The position numbers were made by a program, and so were the translations under genes. A stretch of DNA of 64,000 bases. Source: Stictocephala bisonia. Lineage: Eukaryota; Arthropoda; Insecta; Hemiptera; Membracidae. Shown in pieces: positions 33,945 to 45,884 of this stretch. Location: assembly GCA_035578905.1 (NCBI GenBank), contig JAQJVL010000534.1, forward strand, positions 1 to 64,000. The letters run 5' to 3'. Position 1 is the stretch's first letter; every line of letters starts with the position of its first letter. The notes beneath the pieces are model-generated. The model saw only the letters and a list, made by a program, of their open reading frames with translations. It did not search any database and was not told the origin of the DNA.

Positions 33945-34935
33945 ATGAACCTGTCATTTTGGGGAGGGGTGGAGTAAATTTTGAACATGTCAAAGGGTAG
34001 ATCACGAACTTCTCATTGGGGGCATATCATGAACTAGTCATAGGTGAGTTGATCATGATTCAGTCACTGGAGGGTTCATTATTGACATGTCATTGGGGGT
34101 GAGATTAAGACCCTGTCATTGAGGGGTACATCATGACTCCGGCACTAGGGGGTACATTATTGACATATTGTAGGGGGTTAGATCAAGACCCTGTCATTGA
34201 GGTTTACATCATGACTCAGTCACTTGAGAGTACATTATTGACATATCATTGGGTGTTACATCATGACTCAGTCACTGGAGGGTAGATTATTGACATGCCA
34301 CGGGGGGTAGATCATGACCCTGTCATTGAGAGGTAGATCATCACTCAGTTACTAAAGAGTAAATTATTGACATGTAATTGGGTGGTAGATCACGACCCTA
34401 TCATTAAGGGGTACATCATGAGCCTACCATTAGAGGTAAATCATGATACATTATTGGGGGGAGATTATGAACCTTTCATTGGGGTACATTTTGAACCTGT
34501 AATTGAAGGTAGATTATTAACCTGTCATTGGGGGTAGATTATGAACTTGTCATTGGGGGTAGATTATGTAATTGTCTCTGGGGGTAGATTATGAACCTGT
34601 CATTGGGAGTAGATCATGAACCTGCCATTAAGGGTAAATAATGACTCAGTCACTGGAGGGTACGTATTGACATGTCATTGGGGGGTAGATCACGACTCTG
34701 TCATTGAGGAGTACATCATGAGCTTACCATTAGAGGTAAATCATAATTCATCGTTGGAGGTAGTTTATGAACCTGTCATTGGGGGTAGATTATGAACCTT
34801 TCATTGGGGTACATTATGAACCTGTCTTTGGGGGTAGATTATTAACCTGTCATTGGGGGTAGATTATGAACTTGTAATTGGGGGTAGGCCTTGAACCTGC
34901 TACTATTAGAGGGTTAGATAATGAACATGTTATTG
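33945..34935. repeat. Minisatellite, ~24-30 bp unit, about 35-40 copies
   Basis: Units follow GGGGGTAGATTATGAACCTG-TCATT with much drift (GATCATGACTCAGTCACTGGAG, ACATTATTGACATGTCATTG). Alternating two-unit patterns (GACTCAGTCACT / GACATGTCATTG) are visible in 34080-34330. The array ends in unique sequence at about 34935. Confidence 0.9.
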
Positions 34936-35174
34936 GCTTGTTCGTTGAAAGTATATAAACTGAATCTCTGAGGTGTCTATACATATTAGGTTTGTTATTG
35001 CTACTGTATATAAAGGTGGACTTGTGAGGAATTGGGATTTGGAGGATGGAGTATACAGTATGTCTGCAAAGAGAGTCAAGTAGTGTACATCAGTATAAGA
35101 AAATATCTTTTATTAATGACACATTTCTCAATATTTCTTACATAATTATATTTTGTTTACATTTCTATATTACT

Positions 35175-35378
35175 TTAAATCCAACAACGTTGATAGTGCA
35201 AGTCCAGTCCTGTCATGGAAATCCCATTTAGACTGCCTGGCGAGATCAGTTTCTAGCGAGATAAAAGCAACGTCACTGACAAAGACAGCTCTGGACCTTG
35301 ATTTACTTAGTGCAGCTGACAGTCTCAAATTGTCTTGGTTCAGCACTTTTAAGTATGATACAATTGTCCCTGAATGAA
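35175..35378 (+). pseudogene. Scrap of a LINE reverse transcriptase (thumb region)
   Basis: The plus frame reads SPVLSWKSHLDCLARSVSSE, then DLDLLSAADSLKLSWF, which resembles the 'LSWKSHID-L--KLSS-IYALR ... LL-AYFGL--S-LSYG' segment following the YxDD box in jockey-like LINEs. The frame closes at a stop at 35375. The reverse complement is also open for 70 codons, but that is a shadow. The copy is too short to classify. Confidence 0.5.
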
Positions 35379-35389
35379 ACATAATATAG

Positions 35390-36740
35390 TTTAGAGACCC
35401 TAAGGTGACGGATTATTAATTAATTAATTTATTTTTCTTTGAAAAGTTGATTACTATTAATTGGTTGGCATGTTAAATAAAGTAATATATGATGGAAAGA
35501 GAGTAATATTTAAATATAAAATATGTTCACAGTAATGTTCATTGTTGAACTGTCCTTAAAATTTTAAATTATCATAATATGTGATCACTTAATGGCATTT
35601 TCTACCCTTTCTAAGGTTGTCTGCCACAAACTGTCTTTCGTATTGTTTGTTAAACATCCTGGACCTACACTAAATGGTTTAATATTAGGAATTATTACAT
35701 AAATTAACTGTTACTTGAAGGACTCATTAACGTGGCGAATGTAACTCTTTAAATCCCCTCCAAACGCCGTACGATTCCACGAACCGTGATCATATTTCCT
35801 GGATTGAGAAACTGAAACTCATGTCTCCTGGACAGGTTGGAGGGCTCTGTATCTCGTGCGATGTTGTTTTAACACTCTTAGGATTATCGCATCCTGTCAG
35901 TCAATGAATAAATATAGAAAACAGTTAAGGACTTGAATGTCCACACGATTCTCTTCATAAACGAAACATGAGATTTTTATTAATTTATCACTAATATAAA
36001 ATACTAAAAGGAATGAATAAGTCGCGAATGCCATGTTTATGGGAGGATGGGTGCCCAATAGTACTACAAGTGAGGTTGTAAGTAAGTCATTAGTTTTTTA
36101 TGTAATGTAGTATTAGAAATATGATAACAGTACTCATGAGATGTGAGTTTGTTGTTATGAAAACAACATTAGTGAACTAGCTTTAGCAATAACCAGTGGT
36201 ACTAATAACAGTTTTATAATTTGCTTATTGACTCAATGGACCTTTGTAAAGGCATAACATATCTCGTTTGTCTTGTGTGTAAGCGTTAAATGGAAAGCCA
36301 ACTTAGAGAAGTTTTGGATTACAACGTTTGTATCCAATAAAATAAAATATAGTTGAGACATCAACTGTATCAACTAGCGTTAATTTAACTGAACAGTGTG
36401 AAATAGTCCCAACTAACGTGCTTTTTCAAATCCAATTAATGATTTCTTAAAGTATTTTTTTTCAATCAATTTTTGATATGTATAGTCAGATCAATAAAGT
36501 AGATATATTGTTAATACACTTATATGAAGTTAGAAGTTATTCTATAATTTAATATCAACCTGATAAAATAAAATCAGCAGCGACAAAATCTCATAGTTAT
36601 AAAACTCACAATACAGCTAACACAGTGTTGGTTTGTGTTAATGGTTCAATAAAATGTTACACATTTTTCATATATATTTTAAAGGTAAACATATAAAAGT
36701 AGTTTTTTTAATTAGCATAATACGTGTTGGTACATATACA
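35390..36740. other. AT-rich stretch, no gene seen
   Basis: No supported coding region. The frame at 36654-36857 overlaps the hammerhead-like motif and is not credible as a protein. Confidence 0.5.
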
Positions 36741-36774
36741 GTAAAAGTAAACGTCACACAATCATTCTTTTGTG

Positions 36775-36830
36775 AATCTCTCTGGTCTGAGGAAGGTGAG
36801 CGTGGTTCACCGAAATTGATCTCCATAATA
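36775..36830 (+). ncRNA. Hammerhead-like ribozyme motif (Penelope-type)
   Basis: The core has CTGAGGA at 36787-36793, a one-base bulge, a helix GGTGA/TCACC (36795-36799 with 36807-36811, plus a G-T pair) closed by a short loop, then GAAA at 36812-36815. This is the CUGANGA-helix II-GAAA layout of hammerhead ribozymes, which Penelope-like retroelements carry in their terminal repeats. A clear Penelope remnant lies 700 bp downstream. I could not verify helices I and III or the cleavage triplet. Confidence 0.55.
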
Positions 36831-37302
36831 TTCCTGCATTTTGTACTTGTATTGTAATATATTTGTGAATTTTGTGCTTATATTGTAATAAATATAAAAG
36901 TGTAATAACTGTTTTATCAGATGTTAAATGTTTAATTGATTTTATGGTTTAGGTAAACTAAAATGCAAAATGTATTCAAAAGTTACTGGAACATTATTTG
37001 TTTATTGTAAAAAAATTGTTATATTTTTCTGCCATCATAGAAAAAATTTTGTACAAGACAGATTATATCTAAAATGGTATTAACATTTTCTACTACATGA
37101 CTTTAAAAATTTGTAAGATACAAAATTAGAAAGGTATAGTTGGTATCAAGGTTTGTTTTCAAACATATAAAAGTTTGTTTTCCATATTTCTTGCAATTCC
37201 GTATGAAATAGCACGATTTGGTATGAAAATAATATAAAAATAACAAGATCAGTAGCTGGATTTGAATCTAATCACTTCCAATTTGATATGTATTCCATTT
37301 GT

Positions 37303-37347
37303 TGCAGAGAAAACGTTCGGTCTGTATGGCGGAACGTTTTCTCTGCA
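37303..37347. repeat. Perfect 16-bp stem-loop
   Basis: TGCAGAGAAAACGTTC at 37303-37318 is the exact complement of GAACGTTTTCTCTGCA at 37332-37347, with a 13-base loop. It lies between the two hammerhead-like motifs, perhaps as part of the Penelope-like element. Confidence 0.8.
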
Positions 37348-37549
37348 TTAACATCTGGTACGTTCAGTTTACGACAACATCTATATCAGAGAAGTAATGA
37401 ATGAGCTTTTGAACATCAGAGTTTCTGATATAGTCATTTTTTATCCATGTTTGTCATTGTTAGTGTAGTAATTAAAATGAAACTATGTTTTCTCTAATTT
37501 GCTAAAACACACAGATTATGTTAATACATTTTTACAAAATCACCAATAA

Positions 37550-37964
37550 AAAATACCTTCATTCAAAACTGTAAACAAATTAAAAAACAAACTAAATAAT
37601 CCTAAAGACAAAATTAAAAATGAAAATCTATCTGGAATTTATGAAATTAATTATGACAATTATTGTGAAGAAAAATACATAGGACAAACTAAGAGAAATT
37701 TAAAAATAAGATTTAAAGAACATTATTCTCTTATTAAATTTAATAGAGAAGAAAAATCAGCAGTTGCTAAACATTGCTTAACAACAAATCATAGCATCAC
37801 AAAAGAAAATTCAAAAATAATAAAATCAGTTTCATCTTCAAAACATTTAAATGCCTGGGAAACATATTATATTAACAAAAGTGATTCATCTTTAATGAAT
37901 AATGAAATTGAACCTATTCAAAATTCTCGTTTATTGTCATCACATTTTATACAAAATTATACAC

Positions 37965-37969
<5 letters not shown>
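37550..37969 (+). CDS. GIY-YIG endonuclease domain of a Penelope-like element (139 codons, no start)
   Basis: The frame is open from a stop at 37547 to TAA at 37967-37969. It has no ATG until near its end, so it is the C-terminal piece of a longer polyprotein. It reads LSGIYEINYDN, then EEKYIGQTKRNLKIRFKEH: the GIY and YIG motifs with the conserved Arg and His. A downstream NAWETYYINK supplies the candidate catalytic Glu. In Penelope-like elements this single-strand-nicking endonuclease follows the reverse transcriptase and starts target-primed integration. The codons are very A/T-rich like the flanks. The uninterrupted frame and intact motifs are notable in a region where other TE genes are broken. 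Confidence 0.8.

Positions 37970-38003
<34 letters not shown>
37968..38003. repeat. (TA)n microsatellite
   Basis: A run of TA just after the GIY-YIG stop codon. Confidence 0.9.
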
Positions 38004-38007
<4 letters not shown>

Positions 38008-38124
38008 TAAATATATTATTAGTAATTTACCATATATTTACAATTATGTAATTATTTTAATTATTTACATATGTTTTTAAAATTAATTATTGTATTGTTT
38101 CGTTTATAACCAAATATAAATTTG

Positions 38125-38175
38125 TGTTGCCTGATGATGCTGTTGTCTTTGCTGGCGAAAGACCTTGTAAAAAGT
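38125..38175 (+). ncRNA. Second hammerhead-like motif, weak helix II
   Basis: CTGATGA at 38131-38137 is followed by GAAA at 38157-38160, with GCTG/TGGC as a four-pair helix II (two wobbles) around a long loop. It matches the hammerhead core order. The helix is weak, so it may be a decayed ribozyme. It sits downstream of the GIY-YIG frame, where a Penelope pseudo-LTR is expected. Confidence 0.45.
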
Positions 38176-38214
38176 ATTTTTTATTGGTGATTTTGTAAAA
38201 ATGTATTAACAACG

Positions 38215-39050
38215 GAATACCAATATCAACTCCATCTGAAATTTACAACACAGATGTATATTCATTCATTTCCCACAAATTTGAAGTTTGCAGCTTGTTA
38301 GTTGATTGCTTGAATTTAAATGTGATCTAATACAGATTGGCTCCTATTTAATGTGGAGATAATTATTTAAAAAAATAAGTTAATAACAATATTGTCAATG
38401 AGACAAAAATAAATCACTGTTTTTAAGAATACAATTTCTACAAACGATGTAAACTTTGTAAAGTACTGTAAAGTATTCGTTTAACACGTAATATATATGT
38501 GAAAAATAAGTCAAAATAAAAATCTGTCAATGAAGATAAGATGAATAAACCAATGATTAATTTAAAACTCTAAATATAAAATGATAAGGATAAATATATT
38601 TCTTTAAACTTTTTGAACACTGTGATACATGTATGTATGAATTTAGGAATATAATGCTCAGATCTAACAGCTTAAAATTTAATTATTTTATTGTTATATT
38701 TTTATTATGATTTCTTATTGTCAGATGCTTTTGTTGTCCCATTAACTTTCAAGATAAAGTTTGAAATGTGAGTAGTGATTCATATTTGTTTTAATAATTC
38801 ACTCTAGTTGTAATAATGCATGTACAATAAAAAAATAGAAAATGTAAAAATTAATTATACATTGGTGTTACAACATTCTTCCTTAATAATATAAACATAG
38901 TTTAAAAGTCCAGAAGTAATGTATCACAGTATGGGTAAAGATAGAATAATTCAGATGCACTAAAAAGTATCTACTACAATGGTACAATGACCAAAATGGA
39001 ATATGGACAGTGATTTTATAGTTTACATAAAGTAAAATTCCATTACCATC
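38215..39050. other. AT-rich stretch, no gene seen
   Basis: No supported features. Confidence 0.5.
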
Positions 39051-39052
39051 GT

Positions 39053-39212
39053 GTGTTTGTGTGTAACTGGCGTTGACGCCTGGAAGCGAGAGTCGTAAAT
39101 GGTCATTCCTGTCGTAAACCAAAGGCTTCGCACAACCCATCATGCTGGTCGTAAAGTACGGACTTATCATCTCACGGTAACAAGCTTTCCACACTCTCAA
39201 CACAGTTTACGG
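39053..39212 (-). other. Exon-like GC-richer segment (possible coding exon)
   Basis: On the minus strand one frame is open over about 50 codons (VWKACYREMISPYFTTSMMG, then RNDHLRLSLPGVNASYTQTH), ending at GATG|GTAATG, a usable splice donor. The GC content is about 48% against 30% around it. I do not recognise the peptide, and the upstream splice acceptor is unconvincing. The longer open frame to 38883 adds only AT-rich sequence. Confidence 0.25.
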
Positions 39213-39691
39213 TATTTCAATTACAACTTGTTGAAGTAGGTTTTACTTAAAACTGTTTATGTATAATATTAAAACATTCCATGTGTTAAATTAAGCTTGA
39301 TCGTTTCGTAAATTAATAATTTCTTGATATTTACAGTTAATATATAAAAATATACTTTTAAAGCAATATATACATACAGTGAAATATGTGTTAAGTAGCT
39401 AATCTTCTACGTTCTATTAACAGTTAAATTCTTGTACAAATGATGATTGTTTCTTTCAACAACATAATATTACAATAACAGTAAGAAAACAGGAGTTAAT
39501 TTTTTTGTTGTTTTTGATAAAACCCGCATGTAATAACGCAATAAAATTAATTTATAAAATACTTGACACATTTTTGAGTAATGGATCATTACGAATCACG
39601 ACACTCTTTCTGGCAATCTTGTGCATGTATCTTTGTTTTATATTACCTTATTAGTACTATTAAAACAACATTTCAGCTAGGATGAACTTAC

Positions 39692-39755
39692 GGACTGTTT
39701 GATGATGGCTTCACCTCCATGAAGTTCGTAGTCTAGATCAACCTTACATGTACAG
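39692..39755 (-). other. Exon-like 64-base segment with good splice signals
   Basis: On the minus strand TCTCTCCCGCTTCCTCCAG (polypyrimidine plus AG) precedes 64 bases ending at a perfect GTAAGT donor. The open frame reads CTCKVDLDYELHGGEAIIKQ. It lies about 480 bp upstream of the exon-like segment at 39053-39212 on the same strand. I cannot name a protein. Both may be exons of one host gene extending out of view, or chance. Confidence 0.25.
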
Positions 39756-39759
39756 CTGG

Positions 39760-41405
39760 AGGAAGCGGGAGAGATCTACTACTGTATTACCAAAGGTCAT
39801 TGGACATAATGTTTAAAGTAAAATATGAATGTATATATGTTTATCTATCCCTTAAGTTGATACATTTCCCTTACTAGACATTTAAGTGACTTTATCCAAC
39901 CCTCCGACTCCACACATCCCAGCAATAAGCTGTTAAATTAGCATCCATTAGCAAGGAAACTTCGGATTTTACATCAGAAGGTATATTGCTACTATATACG
40001 AGTTATAGCGTTAACAGTTCCACCTATTTTGGTTCATTTAATCGTTGGTAAATTATATCCAGCGAATGGAATGAGGATGGTTATGAATTTGTGGAATAAT
40101 AAATAATAATAGCACAAAGCAACTATGTTTATTTATTAATAAAATGAAATTATGGGAGAAAGTGTTACTTTTACCATGCAAAACATGTACACCCTAACTA
40201 GAGTAACTTTGATTAGCATTAGTTTTAGATTTGTGAAATATTAAATTTTGATAATACAACTCAAGGATTTAGGATCTTTTATAAAAATAAATACTAAATG
40301 TAAATAATTTATTTATTCGTGCAACTATATGCCTTACAAAATCATCAATTAGTTACTATTGAAGATATCTGTGGGTTTATAGATGGCTAATTTTACAGTT
40401 TCAGATTACAGCGATATGTTTTCCCCCACTTCCCTAGTCTTGCAAGTAGCTACAAAACCACATTTTGTAATGTCTTTTTAATAGAGTTGTAATGGCACTT
40501 TGTAAGGTTAGCAAAGAAAAGAATTAATAATAAATTGTATGGAGGTTTATTCCTAGATGTTAATTATGTATATTCCCCACCTAGCTTCACTTCGTAAGTA
40601 GAGACAGGACGGCCACCTGTGAAGTTAGTGCTCAGTTCCAACTGTCACTTTCTTGCTTATTCGGGTAGTTACCCCGTTGCACGTACTCTGACAACTAGTT
40701 AAGTGCTCCAATTTGCAAGCTGCCAATCAATAACTCTACATGTACTCTCACAGAAAGTAGTAACAGTAAATATATACAGATTATCATAGTCCTTAATGTA
40801 ATTTAATTTTTCAATGCATTTAAAATTACAATGTGTTTTCAAATACTAAACATTTTTAATAACTTTTTAATAAGTCTATAATTGATTACATTCAATTAAC
40901 TTACTATTAGATATGCAAATTTTAAGGCATGCATTCATTTTCCACGTATCACATGAATGGCTTTAAGTTAACTATGTATTCAAATGTATGAATGAAGATC
41001 TTGCTATGAATGTCATATTTAGAGTTAAAACAAATCTAAACTAAGAATAGTAGTGATGTTATTTGAACAATTCATATAAATTGAAGGCTTTAGAAGATAT
41101 ATTGATCTAAGGTCATACACGATAATAATTTTGTGAATGAAGAATAATTATAGCTAAGAAAAATTAACTTTGTAGTATCAGAACGTATTTACTAACTATT
41201 TAGATATTGATTAGTTTAATTAGTTCTTAACATATTTTTCTGTTTTATATTATTATTAATAATATTCATAAATTAAGTTTTATCAGATAATTATTTAGAA
41301 ATAACTATGGAGAGTTATATATTTTACAATATAATTAAGTGATAATACTCTGGCAGTTTGTATATACTATTCATTTGAATGGAATGAAAATCCTTAAGTA
41401 TGGAA
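39760..41405. other. No gene supported
   Basis: Mostly AT-rich. A GC-richer patch at 40570-40700 has a short minus frame (TNFTGGRPVSTYEVKLGGEY) with no clear splice context. It is recorded only as a weak lead. Confidence 0.4.
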
Positions 41406-41409
41406 ACTC

Positions 41410-42490
41410 GATATGTTCAAGAAACCTGCAGAAAGTGTCAATGTCAAACACTCTGGCTCATAGATAGATGAAGCTTTCTTTTATCGGGGAATCAAGGTAC
41501 GAGAGGCAAAAACAATAGGCTGTCGAACATCATCGAACTCCTGGGACAACATCGCAGCAATGGCCGAGGAGGAGGCATCAGTCTGCAAGATAAACTTGGC
41601 TGTAAAGTTCGGCATCCGCAGAAATGGAGGATATATGATAGCCTCCTTCAAATCATCAAAGGACGTCTGCTGAGCTTACTTCCAAACAAACTTCGCACCC
41701 TTCTTCCTTATTTATTCAAAGGGGCAGCAAGTTCAGCCACGTTGGGGATGAAACACTGATTCAAAATTCACTCTTCCCACAAACCCTTGACATCCCGGGG
41801 AGGAGGAAAGTCCCAGATAACCTCCGCTTAGCAGGATCAATGCAGACGCCCTGAGAGGAAATCAGATGATCTAAGAGAGAAATTTCAGGCTTAGTTCGGT
41901 TAGTGACTTTGTCCGGGTTAATGGTAGGGTCAGCGCTGCGAAGGCGCTTCATGACTTCCTCCAGATGTTCTAAGTGATCCTGGAACGTTTAACTGTGGAA
42001 AAGAGGGTCGTATAGATAGTCCCCTATACGTGAAGACGTCGTGAAAGATGAAACCCAAAAGCCTGGTCAAAGTCTGGGCTCCCACAGCTTAGGAACACGA
42101 ATGAATTGGTAAAGTTCCCAAGGGACACAGAAGCTGGTGACATGCTACGACTTCTTAGCAAGAGGAATCTTATGATAGGCCTGGGTAAGATCGAAAACCC
42201 TGAAGAACTTGGCTTTACCGAACCAGTCAAATACTGAATGTAAGTCTGGAAGAGGAACTAAGTCGTAAGTCGACGGTGATACACAAATGAAGAAAAACAT
42301 ACAGGAAGGAGAGCCTGTCCCAGAGACGAATGAAAGTGTGCAACAGTGTCGTACGTAACATGTACGTGAGATTCGTAAATGCCAATAACCATAAAGGCCG
42401 TTGTAAACTGACTGAGGATGTTTCTGGTTTCACCTATCAAAGTGTGAGTAGTATCACTCATCATGCATGAGTTGCCATGTAGTTTTGTCA
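41410..42490 (-). pseudogene. Ty3/gypsy LTR-retrotransposon pol fragment (RT-RNase H)
   Basis: In minus-strand order the fragment gives a divergent linker (42240-42490), then VFDLTQAYHKIPLAKKS and HVTSFCVPWELYQFIRVP (reverse transcriptase palm, 'FDL--AYHQIPL'), ISLLDHLISSQGVCIDPAKR (the 'FLGH-IS-EGI--DP-K' motif), and FILQTDASSSAIAAMLSQEF followed by VRQPIVFASRTLI, the start of RNase H with its TDAS Asp. Stops and frameshifts separate the blocks, and the YxDD box is not readable. No integrase, protease or LTRs were found. The GC content is near 50%. It is an old partial insertion, not functional. Confidence 0.85.
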
Positions 42491-42494
42491 TATA

Positions 42495-43650
42495 ACATGT
42501 TTTCTTAGAAATCTTTGAAATAACATTTTAATCGTCCATAAGATATGACCTGACCAGCATATTAAGTAAATGACTTTATTATTACTTATACAGTTTACTG
42601 CTTTTATTAAAGCATTATTGTATATTTCAATAAATTTTCTTATATAAATGAAACATGGACATATAACTTAAACAACTACATAAATATGACAAAAATCTTA
42701 ATTCTGATAAACTAGTTGATATAGTTTAAATTAAAAACCATCGGTGTGTGTATGTATGCTCTTAAATTTCTTGATGGCTTGTTTTCATTTAAATATTAAT
42801 TTTTGAGTAGTGTCCAAATTATTTTAAAATAATCCGTTTGTAAATAATTAGATATCAATCTTTAACAATTATGACGGCTTTCGTATTTCGTATGAATTTT
42901 GTATGAATCCTTTCAAAATTTGTTTTTTTTTACGAAGTCCGTTCAAATTCAAAAACCGTAATGTCACATCCTGTCATTGAGATACTAAAATATCAGTAGA
43001 AGATCCGAACATAAAACGTCAACACCTATAAAAGTTAAAAGACAGCTTGGACCGTTTCAACCTCACTAACAGTTAGGCCATTTTATAGCGAGTGGTCGTT
43101 TTATTCTTTCCACTTCTGCTTCATGAACTGTGACTCGCATTTCATGATGAAACCATTCCATGGAAAACTGGAACTAGGCATATGTTCTAGACAGGCTATT
43201 TATTATTTTTTTTTCTATTGGAGAGATGTAAATAATTGGCATTGAAGTTTCACCAATAACAGGATCCATGGAGGGTAATTAACACCGGTAACAACTTTAA
43301 ACGTGTTTTATTTACTGAGTGAAAATTAATCATAAAACATTTATTTCGTTAAATTTGGAACTCCCACTGTGGACAACACCCGGACAACCTTTATGGCTGT
43401 CATAAAGCACGGTATCTTAATAACAAACGGTAGATGCCACCAAGCATATGCGTAGTAGTTCATATATGATGTTGCTATCAGCAATTTTATTGTGTTAATT
43501 GAATAGTCCAATAAAGTAAACACGTTTCCAAACAACAAATGAGCTATACAATACATTTTTGCGGCGTTTGTGATTTTTCTGTTTTATAAAATATATTTGT
43601 AATATAATTATTTTATGATATAAGTGTGTTTTATTGTTATTATATTCCAT
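42495..43650. other. AT-rich stretch, no gene seen
   Basis: No supported coding region. The 71-codon frame at 43341-43556 (minus) has no recognisable motif. Confidence 0.5.
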
Positions 43651-43657
43651 ATTTATA

Positions 43658-43930
43658 ATGCCTTATTGTGCCGTTGTCGGTGTCATCAGCAAATGTAAGT
43701 AAAAAAGGATTTTTCCATTCACCTATTTCCAAAAATAGTAGTTTTGAGAAAAAAGTGGAAATATTTTTATAACATAAAATACTAATTTAACTCTCAAACG
43801 GTCTGAGTGTGCTCCATACACTTCGTAGCTGGTGATTTTAAAACATGGGGATTTTCCAAAAATCAATACACTATTTTCATTATATTTTGTATCAAAACAT
43901 TTCATTATTTACGTATTAGAAGATCAAACA
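43658..43930 (+). pseudogene. THAP-domain pseudogene (N-terminal zinc finger)
   Basis: ATG at 43658 begins MPYCAVVGVISK, the characteristic start of a THAP domain (MPxxCAVxGC). After a one- or two-base shift the sequence continues KKDFSIHLFPK, LRKKWKYFYN and VCSIHFVAGDF. That gives the expected basic 'F--FP', the invariant Trp and the CS-HF end of the C2CH zinc-binding module. The second Cys is lost (VGV where VGC is usual), two in-frame stops lie before CSIHF, and the AVPTPL-like end is missing. THAP domains occur in P-element-type transposases and in derived host DNA-binding proteins. No transposase body follows, so the origin is undecided. Confidence 0.7.
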
Positions 43931-43934
43931 CATA

Positions 43935-45880
43935 ATATTTGTTAACTCATTAATCTCGTACTAATATGCTAAACAATACAGTTATTTATGTAGTGGAAAC
44001 ATTAATTAGCCTATAATGTTGCATTCTCCTTGTTTATTCAAGTCAAAAATGTATTAAAAGAAATATAAGCACTTATTTTGTAATTGAATATGGACTAAAG
44101 AAGTTTAAAAAACGAACATTAGAAGCCGTTTTGATGCATATACAACTTAAATCAGAATATCCACGTGACATCACAGCAATCAGCTGTCTGTGCGTGGCAC
44201 CTGACATATGTTTATTAAGATATCGTTTCTTAAAGTAAGAAGCCTACCATTTTGTGGCAACAAGCTTTGTAAAATAGTTTCAAACAAGTTTTATAAAAAC
44301 TATTTACTTCTTTTTTATTATGAGTGAAAAACTTAGCCTATATTTTAAAAATAGGTCATTCTTGACTGGGATTTATTTTTTATTTAACTTAAGCCCAATG
44401 ATAATACAGTATTGTTTAGTCCCTTTCAAGTCTTAATATTTACTTTAGCTACCCTTCTTATTGATTTTTTAGGACAAGAACTACTCATCCCGTAAAACAA
44501 CTATAACATGCGAAAAAAGAAGCACTTACTGTTCACGCTTACAGTTCACACAGCTGTCACAGACATATTCAATAGATTTATCATTTTAGTTTGTTTTGAA
44601 AGTGGCAAAATAAACATAATAACTAAAATCAGACTTATGGGAAATTTTTTTACCGTGTTCAATACATTGCAATCGATTATTTGTTCATTTCTCCTCTACG
44701 TACGATATGTGTTGCTGAATATCGGAAACTTTGGTTCTTTATTTAAAAAAAAAACTATTTTTAAAGTAAAAGAATTAAACTATTGTGTAAATTAAAAAAT
44801 AAATCATTATATTCAAGAATTGCTTACTTTACAAACAAGATATCTATTGAACATAGTACTTTGTAAACAATATCTCTTAAACACACCAGAACTGTACAAA
44901 ATATATATATTTCCCTCAACATATGTCTTTAGGAAACACAACAAAAGGGCTCGTGTTACGGTGAAGTAATGTTTATTACAACGATCATTTAAAGGTGTTA
45001 GTTTCAGTGTAAATATTACGTTTGTAGAGAAGTTCCTCCAATATTTGCTGAGACTCGGAGTAAATCATATCTTTAAGAGAGGGCTTACAGAATGTATTGT
45101 TTTTGTTGGTACAGTTTTGATTTGCGTAGGTTTAAAGTTTTGATATTCGTTTACTTATGGTTAGTATTGTTGAACATGAATAGGAAATTACATAAAATAC
45201 AATATTTCAGCTATATCGTAATTTTGGCCAGTTTCGTCTTAACGTAAAAATTATTTTATAAGTAGTTTTCTGAGAGCTAAAACTATTATCAAATTAAAAC
45301 TTTATAGATAATATAACATTTAATATCATAAGATATTAAAACACTTGGTTTATAACACCTAATTTAAAGGAATTGCTGACTATTATTCGTAGCCCAACCA
45401 ATTCTAACTTTAAGATTTAAAAAATGGGGTAAAATTACTTTTTCATGGTTTGGCTCTTTATTTTACGTGCAAGCAGTCTTAAATCCCGATTTCGTAGCTT
45501 GTATTGTTTTTAAATTGTAATATTTTGTCTATTTACAGTATTACTTCATGTAGAACATAAAGAATAGAACAATTTATTTCCTTAAGCAGAGTTTACTTCA
45601 TAAAACCAAAGGCAAGTAATTGTCAAACAAGCTACAACAATTATGTACTCAAGTGTTACAGCCCACCTTAACTATAACATATCTTTAGATGTTTTTCTAA
45701 CATTACGCAAATAAATTATTTTCAGTATTATAAAAGCATTTTGCATTACATTTTAATCTGTTATGTTAATGAAATACCTAAAAAGAAGAATTAAAATAAA
45801 CACCACTATATTAGAACTAGATACTAAATATAAATATATATTGTGAATATAAATTATTTCTAGCGAACAACCCCATAATC
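43935..45880. other. AT-rich stretch, no gene supported
   Basis: A 95-codon open frame at 44508-44795 (plus) has hydrophobic, AT-driven composition and no motif. I regard it as chance. No other feature was found. Confidence 0.45.
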
Positions 45881-45884
45881 AATC

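Larger units (their letters stand above)
37520..38210 (+). mobile_element. Penelope-like retroelement fragment between perfect inverted repeats
   Basis: A 37-base arm at 37520-37556 is the exact reverse complement of 38174-38210. Between them lie a GIY-YIG reading frame (37550-37969), an (TA)n run and a hammerhead-like motif. Penelope-like elements are known for 5' truncation, pseudo-LTRs, inverted terminal fragments and hammerhead ribozymes, so all parts agree. The reverse transcriptase is absent. Exact repeats imply a recent insertion or gene conversion. Confidence 0.8.

Noticed and set aside
35170..35382. 70-codon minus-strand frame as an exon after a TTTCATTCAG acceptor
   Set aside because: The opposite strand of the same bases reads as a LINE reverse transcriptase thumb segment, which explains the open frame better.
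38883..39052. Extension of the 106-codon minus frame as a full gene
   Set aside because: Past the GTAATG donor-like site the composition turns AT-rich, and the residues look like translated intron.
44508..44795. 95-codon open frame
   Set aside because: AT-driven hydrophobic composition, no motif, no exon signals.
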